Source: CAWBOY01 sp963790585 (GTDB lineage: Bacteria; Planctomycetota; Planctomycetia; Gemmatales; Gemmataceae). From it: a stretch of DNA of 64,000 nt. Below the pieces are notes generated by a model. It searched no databases. It worked only from the letters and a program-made list of their open reading frames with translations, and had not been told where the DNA came from. How positions within the stretch are numbered: position 1 is the stretch's first letter; each line of letters starts with the position of its first letter. Where the stretch lies: contig CAWBOY010000010.1 of assembly GCA_963790585.1 (NCBI GenBank), positions 61,082 to 125,081 on the forward strand, read 5' to 3'. Shown here piece after piece: positions 1-7,412 of the stretch. The position numbers were made by a program, and so were the translations under genes.

Positions 1-664
1 GGCTTGTAAGTACAACGCCTCATAGAGCGAGGCGCAGTCGCCACCGGCGGCGAGCTGCCTCTCGAATCTCCGCCATCGTCATGAAGGGCGGTTTCTCGTC
101 GGTCTTGGGGTAGCGCAGGCCGCGATTCGGGAATTTGCCGGAGGTCAGGCCCATCGGCTCGCCCCAGTTCCATGCAGCTCGCAGCGTGGCGATCTCCTTG
201 CGGATCGTGACGGGCGACAGCTTCGCCTCGGCCCGCTTGTTGACGTATTCCTGGAGCCGGCTGAGCGATAGTTCGCCAATCGGGGAACCATCGCCAAGCA
301 GACGGGCAAAGTGGCCCAGGTGCAATTTGCAGGTGTCGAGGCTGTTGGTCTCGATGGTGCCGTTAGCGTAAGTGGTGAGATAGCGGTCTTTTAGGTGGCC
401 GAGCGTAACAGCCTGACGCGGGGCATGGGCCAGCGTCGGCCCGGTGTCCGGAAGCTTGCCATCGTGCTCAACGAATGTCACGATGTCGGCGCCATCGGGC
501 AGCACTACGAGCCGCTGCTTCAGGCGCATGAGCAGGTAATCGACCTGCCGGGCTTTGTTCTCGGCTTCGCCCTTCTCGACTTTGCCAATGGTAAAACTAT
601 GCAGTTTGCCGTGATGGCAGAAAAGAATCCGGTAGCTGCCGTTTCGTTCTTGCAGAGACGCCAT
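1..664 (-). CDS. Tyrosine-type site-specific integrase, frameshifted and cut by the window edge
   Basis: The gene starts at 664 and reads leftwards off the window. About 210 residues are visible: an N-terminal DNA-arm-like part, then a SAM-like core-binding region around residues 87-170 (LKDRYLTTY, then SPVTIRKEIATLRAAWNW). The conserved continuation EIERQLAAGG appears only in another frame, so a single-base indel lies near position 70. The catalytic R-H-R-Y domain is outside the window. It starts 127 bp past the 3' end of tRNA-Leu and reads away from it, the usual place for an integrase of an element integrated at a tRNA. The family call rests on the N-terminal half only. Confidence 0.7.
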
Positions 665-738
665 GGTTGGGTCCTCCGCAGCATCACCGCTACATCAGGC
701 AAATAGCTTTACCAATATTTTACCAAGGGGTCCGGTAA

Positions 739-781
739 ACACAAAGGGCAAGAGGTTCGGAATCACCGTAACCCCTTGCCC
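739..781 (-). terminator. Rho-independent terminator of tRNA-Leu
   Basis: On the minus strand GGGCAAGGGGTTACGG pairs with CCGAACCTCTTGCCC around a 5-base loop and is followed by TTTGTGTTT. It begins 10 bases after the tRNA 3' end, so it probably ends the tRNA transcript. It could also form part of an attachment site. Confidence 0.6.
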
Positions 782-790
782 TGTAATGAT

Positions 791-875
791 TGCCGGAGAC
801 AGGACTTGAACCTGCACGCCCATTACAGGCACCAGGCCCTCAACCTGGCGTGTCTGCCAATTCCACCACTCCGGC
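791..875 (-). tRNA. tRNA-Leu (anticodon GAG)
   Basis: The 85-nt minus-strand sequence folds as a class II tRNA. The acceptor stem GCCGGAG/CTCCGGC carries discriminator A. The D arm is GTGGAATTGGCAGACAC. The anticodon stem CCAGG/CCTGG holds loop TTGAGGG, giving anticodon GAG. There is a long variable arm, and the T arm contains TTCAAGT. The 3' CCA is not encoded. It reads Leu codons CTC and CTT. The integrase gene lies directly beyond its 3' end. Confidence 0.95.
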
Positions 876-977
876 TTTCGTAGCATGGTCCACTTTAGGG
901 ATCGGACCCCCTCTCCTTCAAGGGGCGTTTCGCTCGGGACGGCGATTTTTCGTTCGTCTCGGCCGGAATTTTCGGAC

Positions 978-2199
978 TCAGCGCAAACTCAGATCGACGC
1001 AGACCAGTTTTCTATCGTCCCGGGCGAAGAGGCGGCCGTCGGCAAGGGCGGGTGCGGCCCGACAGGGGCTGGACAACAACGAAAACCGTGCTCGTTCCTT
1101 GTATTCCTTGGGCGACGCGTCGGCGAGGATTAGTTCGCCTTGTTCGCTCAGGAGCAGCAGCATTCCCTGGACGGCGATTGCCCAGCCGCAGCCGAAGCCG
1201 TCGTGCGTCCAACGCACTTTGCCGGTGGCGAATTCGACGCAACGCAGGCGGGCGTCAGCCTCCTGCCGGCCATCGCTGCCGTAAAGATAACCATCAACGT
1301 AAACCGGCGTTGAGAAATGAGCCGACAGCGAATCGTCCCCTTTCCAGATCTCTTGCACGTTGTTTTTCGTCGCTTTCAGCAGAATCGCGCCGGTATTGTA
1401 GCTCGAAGTCAGAAAAATTTGGTCGCCGACAAAAATCGGGGTCGCGGCGTTGACGGACGCCTCCATCCGGGAACGCCAACGCTTCTCGAAACGAACGGCG
1501 CCGCTCTTGGGTTCAAGCGATAGTAAACCTTGTCTCGTGAAGAAAATCAGTTGACGTTCGCCACCAATGGTCGCCAAGATCGGCGAGGCGTAGCTCGCCC
1601 CTTGCGACGTCGCCTTCCAAACTTCTTTGCCCGTGGCTCTGTCAAACGCGACCACTCCCGCATCAGTCCCGCCCACATTGACTACGAGCAGATCGCCCTC
1701 GACGATCGGCGACGTACCGATGCCGAAAAAACTCGGCGTTACTTTGTATTCTTCAAGCAACTCATGATGCCAGACATTGGCGCCGTCGCCGAAGTTCACA
1801 CAGCTCAGCCGGCCGCCGGCGCCGAGGGTGTAGACTTTTTTGTCGAAGATCACAGGCGTCGAGCGGGCCATCGCCCTTGCCGTAACTATCGCGATAACCG
1901 CAGCGATAGGCTTGCTTCCAAACCGGCTTACCCGTCGACGCTTGCAGGCACTCGATGACCTCTTCGCCGCCGACGCGTTGAAACAGGATTAATTTACCGT
2001 CCGCGACCACAGGCCCGGCGTAACCTGCGCCGACTTCCCGTTCCCAAACAACCGGCGGCCCGCCCTTCGGCCAACTCGTGGCCAACCCCTTCTCGGCGGA
2101 ATGAGCGTCGCGATTCGGCCCGAGAAACTGCGGCCAATCCGCGCCGGCGAAGGTCATCGCAACCAAAGCCAAGACTACGCCACGCCCTTTTTCACACAT
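978..2199 (-). CDS. PQQ-like beta-propeller repeat protein (BamB-like), frameshifted
   Basis: An exported or periplasmic propeller protein of about 407 residues. The N-terminus has a hydrophobic signal segment (VVLALVAMTFAGA) and then the planctomycete hallmark WPQFLGPNRD. Propeller blades carry motifs such as DRATGKEVWKA and EFATGKVRWTH. The N-terminal frame runs from 2199 to about 1868 and ends in GKGDGP; the next expected residues STPVIFDKKVYTLGA are in the neighbouring frame, so one indel lies near 1868. The start lies 13 bp after the stop of the SUMF1-like gene, so the two probably form an operon. No enzymatic function can be assigned. Confidence 0.85.
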
Positions 2200-2212
2200 T
2201 TCAGAGCCTCCG

Positions 2213-3034
2213 TCACTCTTTCACAGCCGCCTTGACGCATCGAAATCCAATCGCATCATTCCGCGTATCGGCTGGCTTTCCAGCCCGCGCCGCGCTCTGT
2301 GTTTGTTCCGCCGGCGAATTGAATCCGCCGCCGCGGACGACACGTTCTTTGCTGTCGCCACTCCGAGCCTTGCCCGCGGGATCAGCGTCGGCATGAGTTG
2401 GATTCCACACGTCGGCCGTCCATTCCCATACATAGCCATGCATCTCATGAAAGCCCCAGGCGTTCGGCTTTTTCTTGCCGACCGGCGGATCGTTACCTGG
2501 CGCGTTGACTGCATACCAACAATAATCGGCGAGGTCCTTGAGATCATCGCCGAAGGCCCAGCGCGTCGTCGTGCCCGCGCGACAGGCGTATTCCCACTCG
2601 GCCTCCGAAGGGAGCCGAATCACTTCGTTCTCTTTAATGAGCTTACGTTTTCGCAGTTCGGCGGTCAGCAGCTTGCAAAACTCTTGCACTTCGTGCCAGC
2701 TCACCATCTCGACGGAGTTCCGTGGCCCCTTCCAGCGCGCCGGATTGCTGCCAATCAAGGCGACGTAAAGCTCTTGCGTCACCTCGAATTTCGACATGGC
2801 GAAATCGTGTTTGAACGTGATTTCGACGGCAGGCTTTTCGGTGTCCGGAGCCGTTTTGTCTTTGGATCCCATTGTGAACGATGCGGGATACTTGCCCTTC
2901 CCCGGCGTCAAGGAAACCAACTCCTCGACAAAAAGGCGATAGATACGGTCCTTTTCCTTCTCATCCGGAGCGGGCCATTTGTCCGGCGCGGCAAGGACGA
3001 AGGTTACGAGAATCAAGCCATAATAAAGCAGCAT
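2213..3034 (-). CDS. SUMF1/formylglycine-generating-enzyme-like protein, non-catalytic type
   Basis: This 273-residue protein has an N-terminal hydrophobic segment (YGLILVTFVLA) and an FGE-sulfatase fold. Signature stretches are FTMGS, KFEVTQELY, RLPSEAEWEYACRAG, WGFHEMHGYVWEW and VVRGGGF, ending in GFRCVK. The cysteine pair that catalyses formylglycine formation in true FGE lies just after the RGG motif; here that part reads NSPAEQTQSAARAG and has no cysteine. It is therefore probably a non-catalytic relative of the kind common in planctomycetes. It is the upstream gene of a two-gene operon with the propeller protein. Confidence 0.85.
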   Translation of the reverse strand: MLLYYGLILVTFVLAAPDKWPAPDEKEKDRIYRLFVEELVSLTPGKGKYPASFTMGSKDKTAPDTEKPAVEITFKHDFAMSKFEVTQELYVALIGSNPARWKGPRNSVEMVSWHEVQEFCKLLTAELRKRKLIKENEVIRLPSEAEWEYACRAGTTTRWAFGDDLKDLADYCWYAVNAPGNDPPVGKKKPNAWGFHEMHGYVWEWTADVWNPTHADADPAGKARSGDSKERVVRGGGFNSPAEQTQSAARAGKPADTRNDAIGFRCVKAAVKE

Positions 3035-3056
3035 AGGAACACTCTAGAGGTTCGCT

Positions 3057-3073
3057 GGGAGACTCGGTCTCCC
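3057..3073. repeat. Short perfect hairpin
   Basis: GGGAGAC and GTCTCCC surround a 3-base TCG loop, 23 bp upstream of the SUMF1-like start codon. It could be a repetitive extragenic palindrome. No T-tract follows. Confidence 0.5.
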
Positions 3074-3136
3074 GGACTGTACCAGTTGGAACAGGCATTG
3101 CCAACCGTGTGGTAGTCCGATGGGCATTTTCGCTGT

Positions 3137-3184
3137 ACAGACCACCCTTGCCATGCCAAATCACTTTTGGCAAGGGTGGTCTGT
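3137..3184. repeat. 17-bp perfect inverted repeat
   Basis: Arms ACAGACCACCCTTGCCA (3137-3153) and its exact complement (3168-3184) enclose 14 bases. Fragments of the arm (CACCCTTGCCA) recur near 3270-3300. It lies between divergent genes, so termination of a coding transcript is not its obvious job. A dispersed palindrome or small MITE remnant is more likely. Confidence 0.7.
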
Positions 3185-3369
3185 TATCAAATGTTTATCG
3201 TTTAAGTAATGTTAATTTTAAGTCTTTGCGAATAAATGGCTTGCGGCGTGAGTCAACATCGTGGATCAACCTTGCCACAATTCACCCTTGCCAAATAAGA
3301 TAGTAGCCTTGTCCCCGATAATCACAGTGAGGCTTCATAAATTCCTACGAAGAAGAAGGGCTGAACTGC

Positions 3370-3825
3370 ATGAAGCGAACTCGAACGGCGGAAGAGCGCG
3401 CCGAGGAAAAAGCCATCCGCCAGCAGCACGCGCTCAACCCGGTTAAGCAACAGCCAGCCGACAGCATTAATCAACAGAGCTTCGCGGCAATTTTGAGCCT
3501 GATGGCGAGGTTCAAAACCTCACGCGAGAATCAAGGCCTGACTCTGGCCGAGGTAGCCCAACGCATGGGGATCGATGCACCGGCTCTGTCGCGACTGGAA
3601 ACCGGCAAGATGCTGAATCCGACTCTCGGAACCCTGCACAAATGGGCAGAAGCCCTTGGTCAGAAACTAGGCGTCGATTTATCGGTTGACTCGTTTATTC
3701 ACACGCCTAACGCGCCGGCGATGATTCTTAGTTCCGCCAACCATTCTAAGTACCGCAAACGTTGGCGGTACTTAGAATCACACTTTTTCCCGATAAAACA
3801 CGGCAAATCAACGCCCGAATTCTAA
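3370..3825 (+). CDS. XRE-family helix-turn-helix regulator
   Basis: A 151-residue protein with a basic N-terminal tail and a Cro/C1-type HTH at about residues 50-105. The pattern is typical: LTLAEVAQRMGI for the first two helices, then DAPALSRLETGKMLNPTLGTLHKWAEALG. The ATG at 3370 follows a purine-rich GAAGAAGAAGGG. After about residue 115 the frame runs into the palindromic repeats at 3723-3862, so the last 35 residues are probably read-through sequence and the native end may be lost. No toxin partner is visible beside it. Confidence 0.8.
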   Translation: MKRTRTAEERAEEKAIRQQHALNPVKQQPADSINQQSFAAILSLMARFKTSRENQGLTLAEVAQRMGIDAPALSRLETGKMLNPTLGTLHKWAEALGQKLGVDLSVDSFIHTPNAPAMILSSANHSKYRKRWRYLESHFFPIKHGKSTPEF

Positions 3826-3862
3826 GCCCCGCCAACTTTCGCGCGTTGGCGGTACTATGATC
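3723..3862. repeat. Cluster of related palindromes (TTCTAAGTACCGCCAAC type)
   Basis: Four related units occur. GATTCTTAGTTCCGCCAAC (3723-3741) and CATTCTAAGTACCGCAAAC (3742-3760) face GTTGGCGGTACTTAGAATC (3761-3779). A further pair faces across 3817-3836 and 3844-3862 around TTTCGCG. All can fold into hairpins. They overlap the 3' end of the XRE gene. Confidence 0.7.
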
Positions 3863-3934
3863 TACTCACGTCGTTCAATCGCGGCTGAACGTTGGTCGTC
3901 CCCGCACTGTTGAGGACGTTTACCGAATGACGCA

Positions 3935-4040
3935 GGGGCGAGATGCAAAAAATGTCACGCCGGTTTGCATCTCACCCCCTCATATCTAACATATTGCGTA
4001 ACTGAATGTTACGCCGCGCCAAAGGGGTGAGATGCAAACG
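3935..4040. repeat. Dispersed palindromic repeat, copy A
   Basis: GGGGCGAGATGCAAA at 3935 and an inverted TTTGCATCTCACCCC (3964-3978) flank TGTCACGCCGG; a third unit GGGGTGAGATGCAAA lies at 4024-4038. The whole block of about 104 bp is matched in inverted orientation at 46981-47083 with the same order of three units. Confidence 0.8.
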
Positions 4041-4666
4041 AATCCACGGACAACCCCCCATTCGATCGCTACCATTTCCCCGCCTACGACTGGACCGTCT
4101 CGAAAGAAAGGCCCTGAGAGCAACCACATGACCAGCTTGCCACGAACCGGAATCCGGTTGGCAAACAGAGCCACTCGACGCATGTCATTTCTATATAAAA
4201 CCTTATACCGCTATTGCCGAGCCTGTTTGCCAACATGTCAAGCTGTACGGTCGATCTAACAAATCGGAAAATTTGCTTTTTCTTATGGTAATGACGCACA
4301 CAACTCCAGGATAATTGAGAGGGAGCAGAAATATAGCGCAATCAGTTTGTGGTGCGCTCTGAGGACAAGTGCCTGCTAAAACGTCTTATGGCGCGAGACC
4401 CATGAATCTATCTGGCGAAACGCCGATAGCCTACTTCAATCGATGGCTTACGGCGCCGATCCAAGTCGTCGGCGAAGAGACGTTGCAATAGGTGATCGAA
4501 GCACCGAGCCGCCGCGCAAAGCCCGGTTATGGGATGGCTGGCTCGGCCGGAAATGACCATAGGTGATCCACGGAAAACGACTTCCGGGGTACGTTATCCC
4601 TGAGTATAAAACAGGTATAGATTGCACGTGCGCAATCTAATAACAAGTTCGGCGAACGGAGGAGTT
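4041..4666. other. Region without a recognisable gene
   Basis: Short frames are present but none has a recognisable product, a convincing start or a domain. AT-rich patches near 4190 and 4280 could hold promoters. Nothing else is supported. Confidence 0.5.
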
Positions 4667-5407
4667 GTGACGCGGATTGTCATCATGGTCGGCCTAGGAG
4701 TTGCCTGTTTCACACTCGGGCTTGCGCTCCGCCCGGCTGCGAGTCGATGCTATCGTGGGCTCTTTTCCTCGCCTCCGACCCCCCCCCCAGATCTAACCGT
4801 ACCGGTCGAGGAGCGCGGTGATCGGCATTTGGAACTCATGGCGGAACTCGCCGCCCGCACGTCTTCCCCCGATGTTGTATTCCTCGGTGATTCGATCACG
4901 GAGGGCTGGAGGCAGTATCCGGAGATTTGGACAGGCTGTTTCGGTCCGAACGCGGCAAACCTCGGAATAAAATGGGATCGTGTCGAAAATGTACTCTGGC
5001 GGGTGACAGCCGGAGAACTGGATCGAATGTCGCCACGCATTATTGTGATTCTCATCGGCACGAACAACCTGAGTCGAGGCGATCCCCCGCAAGCCGTCGC
5101 AACGGGCATACGGCGTCTCATTGACGAGGTGCGGCTCCGCCAGCCCTCCGCCCATGTGCTCTTGATGGCGATCCTACCGCGGGAGCGGGAGTTCTCCGAT
5201 CGGACTCGAAGAGCCATCCGTGACACGAATGAACTCTTAGGCGCGGGTGGATCTATTACGTTTCTTCAAGCCGGCACGCCCTTCGTACTTTTGAACGGGG
5301 AGTTGGACAGCGTATTGATGCCCGACACTGTTCATCCGTCGCGCCAAGGATATGAGAAGCTGGCGGAGATTCTCGCGCCTCACGTACAACGGTTACGGTC
5401 CCGATAG
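4667..5407 (+). CDS. SGNH/GDSL hydrolase, membrane-anchored
   Basis: An esterase or acetylhydrolase-type protein of about 246 residues. The GTG at 4667 is chosen because GGAGG lies five to ten bases upstream. An N-terminal hydrophobic anchor (IVIMVGLGVACFTLGLAL) implies export. The SGNH blocks are clear: block I FLGDSITEGW with the catalytic Ser, block III IGTNN, and block V DTVHPS with the catalytic Asp and His, plus an Asn-Leu-Gly stretch for block II (NAANLGIKWD). It resembles the PAF-acetylhydrolase-like group. The substrate cannot be told from sequence. Confidence 0.88.
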   Translation: MTRIVIMVGLGVACFTLGLALRPAASRCYRGLFSSPPTPPPDLTVPVEERGDRHLELMAELAARTSSPDVVFLGDSITEGWRQYPEIWTGCFGPNAANLGIKWDRVENVLWRVTAGELDRMSPRIIVILIGTNNLSRGDPPQAVATGIRRLIDEVRLRQPSAHVLLMAILPREREFSDRTRRAIRDTNELLGAGGSITFLQAGTPFVLLNGELDSVLMPDTVHPSRQGYEKLAEILAPHVQRLRSR

Positions 5408-5781
5408 CCTAGGCACCGAACCCATCTATGGCCTTGATTGTCAATAGGCGACCTGCGGAGTCCTGAAGAATTCTCTCTTCATTTCGCCTGGTGTTTCTGA
5501 GGGACCCACAAGCATATCGGTTTTGCCGCGGACCAGAAAAGGTGTCAGGAATTCTGACAACTTTGTTCGCCTTCGACTATCAGCGGCGAAAAATTTAGAA
5601 AATTCGAACCTCGGCGTTGCAATTCCTGTCCTAGTCGCTGAACACGTTTTATCGCGCAGCGCAGATAACAACCCTAGCTGGCTGCGTAGGTCGTTCGGAG
5701 AAGAACGGTGCGGCCCGAACCAAACGCTGCACCAGACCGCCTGGCCGGTGAGCTTCATCTTTAGACCTCAGAGGTTAATCG
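5408..5781. other. Intergenic region with a recurring motif
   Basis: No credible gene. It holds GAAAAGGTGTCAG at 5536-5548, repeated at 11622-11634, and CCGAACCAAACGCTGCACC near 5716, which resembles CCGAACCAGGTTCTGCACC near 10733. Confidence 0.5.
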
Positions 5782-6282
5782 ATGCCAGAGCAAGCCGAGA
5801 TTACCCTGGCGCGGGCGCTGAAGCTGAAAAACCGGCTCGCCGGGCGTCTGGCGAAACTCGACACTGACTTCGAGAGCTACAATAGCCTTCCGGCTGGTAC
5901 AGACCGCCCGGATCTAAAGGTAGTCTATGCCGATCGGAACAAGCTGGTCGCCCGGCTTCTCGAACTGAAGGTCGCCCTCAACGCAAGCAACCAGCCGATG
6001 CAGCGGACTATCTTCGAGCTTGGGGAGGCGAAGTCGTTGGTGGCCCTACTGGCCAAAACTAGCACAAAGCATGGCAAGATCGTCGAAGGCTACCACGGCA
6101 CGGAGGTTGATTACACGGCCCAGTTCCGAAAGGGGGACATCGACCGCGAAGTCCGCCGGTTGGAGGCCGTGATCGACCGTTTGCAAGAACAGCTCGATTC
6201 GTTCAACCACCGAACGCTCATCAGCATTGACGCTGACATGCTTCGCGAGATTGAAGCAACGCCCCCGCCGCCGGGGGCGTAA
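5782..6282 (+). CDS. Coiled-coil hypothetical protein, DIP1984-like
   Basis: A 166-residue, mostly helical, charged protein. The N-terminal part (LARALKLKNRLAGRLAKL) and the C-terminal part (DREVRRLEAVIDRLQEQLDSFNHRTLISI) resemble the two coiled-coil ends of DIP1984-type proteins, whose function is unknown. There is no signal peptide, membrane segment or catalytic motif. The match is from memory of the family pattern and is tentative. Confidence 0.6.
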   Translation: MPEQAEITLARALKLKNRLAGRLAKLDTDFESYNSLPAGTDRPDLKVVYADRNKLVARLLELKVALNASNQPMQRTIFELGEAKSLVALLAKTSTKHGKIVEGYHGTEVDYTAQFRKGDIDREVRRLEAVIDRLQEQLDSFNHRTLISIDADMLREIEATPPPPGA

Positions 6283-6682
6283 GAGACCAGACACGGTGCC
6301 GACAGGCTTGCGCGATTCTGGTTCCGAGGTGTGGGCGGTTCAAGTGAACCGCTGCCGATGGGAAACTACCGGAATGGTTACAGCCTCGGTATTCCATAGT
6401 CACAAACGTTACCGAGCGTGACGCCGCTTCAAGATGCAAGGTTCAAGCGCTCAAAACCCAAGTCTCAACCCGCAAGCCTCAAACTAACCGGGTTGTTCAA
6501 GATTCTGTCGGTGCCGTGTCTGCTGAAACGTCTGTAGTCGCAGGAAGGAAAAGGGGACGGACAAAAAGAGTTCAGCCACCAAGGCCTTCCAGTGAGGAGC
6601 GCCGGAAAACGACGCCGTATGCTAGAAAGCGGGTCCGGCAGTTCTGCCCATGCATACAATACTGCTAGTCTAGGTGCCTTCG
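6283..6682. other. Non-coding stretch with a long-range inverted repeat
   Basis: CAGACACGGTGCCGACAG (6288-6305) faces CTGTCGGTGCCGTGTCTG (6505-6522) with 16 of 18 bases paired. The roughly 200 bp between them hold no gene. This could be a small non-autonomous element. Confidence 0.4.
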
Positions 6683-7156
6683 ATGAAACCGCGCGTGTAT
6701 CTTGAGACAACGATCCCGAGTTACTTGACCGCTTGGCTCAGCCGCGATCTTGTCATGGCCGGCCACCAGCAGACGACAAGAGAATGGTGGGATACACGGC
6801 GTGAAGATTTCGAATTGTTCGTTTCACAATTCGTCATCGATGAGGCCGGTGCCGGCGATCCCGATGCCGCGGCGCGCCGCTTGGCGGTGTTGGCGAACGT
6901 GCCACTTCTCGACCCTGGCGAGCACATTCACACACTCGCCGATGCGTTGATGAAACGGGTGCCCTTGCCACCCAAAGCAATAGCTGACTCGCTTCATATC
7001 GCAATCGCGACGATAAACGGTATGGATTACCTGCTCACCTGGAATTGCACTCACATAGCCAATGCGGCACTACGTGCAAACATCGAAGCGGTTTGCCGTG
7101 AATATGGCTACGAGCCGCCGGTGATTTGCACGCCCGAAGAATTGCTAAAGGAGTGA
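6683..7156 (+). CDS. PIN-domain toxin (VapC family)
   Basis: A probable endoribonuclease toxin of 157 residues. Acidic positions typical of PIN domains are present: the start KPRVYLETTIPSYL, the internal Asp/Glu at VIDEAGAGD, and the C-terminal AIADSLHIAIA followed by MDYLLTWNCTHIAN. The ATG at 6683 fits the family start better than the one nine bases earlier. A small gene follows after only 3 bp. In this subgroup the toxin gene precedes the antitoxin, the reverse of classical vapBC. Confidence 0.88.
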   Translation: MKPRVYLETTIPSYLTAWLSRDLVMAGHQQTTREWWDTRREDFELFVSQFVIDEAGAGDPDAAARRLAVLANVPLLDPGEHIHTLADALMKRVPLPPKAIADSLHIAIATINGMDYLLTWNCTHIANAALRANIEAVCREYGYEPPVICTPEELLKE

Positions 7157-7159
7157 CCA

Positions 7160-7375
7160 ATGGCCCTAGAAAGCATCATCGCCGAAGTGCGACAGGTTCG
7201 CGACGAGTTGGCGAATCGCTTCAACTATGACCTGCAAGCCATCATTCAGGATGCTAAAGTACGCCAAGCAACTGGTGGACGTAGAGTAGTGACGTTTGCA
7301 CCCCGGCCCGCACGGAGGACAAACATCACACCATCGCCGAACCCTGCGTTGGTGCGAGTCGTTGCGTCTGAATGA
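7160..7375 (+). CDS. Putative antitoxin partner of the PIN toxin
   Basis: A 71-residue acidic-to-basic protein starting MALESIIAEVRQVRDELANRF and containing NYDLQAIIQDAKVRQATGGRRVV. This pattern (EVRxxRDxxAxRFNYDLxAI) is the usual small partner encoded after PIN toxins of this group. It has no recognisable DNA-binding fold by eye. The 3-bp gap implies co-transcription and translational coupling. A group II intron begins 38 bp after its stop. Confidence 0.75.
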   Translation: MALESIIAEVRQVRDELANRFNYDLQAIIQDAKVRQATGGRRVVTFAPRPARRTNITPSPNPALVRVVASE

Positions 7376-7412
7376 TCTGTAACGCCCTATGACACGGATG
7401 CACGTCCCCTTT

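Noticed and set aside
1..900. Prophage
   Set aside because: Apart from the integrase no phage structural, lysis or replication gene occurs in the window.
2303..3115. A 270-codon plus-strand frame
   Set aside because: It is antisense to the SUMF1-like gene.
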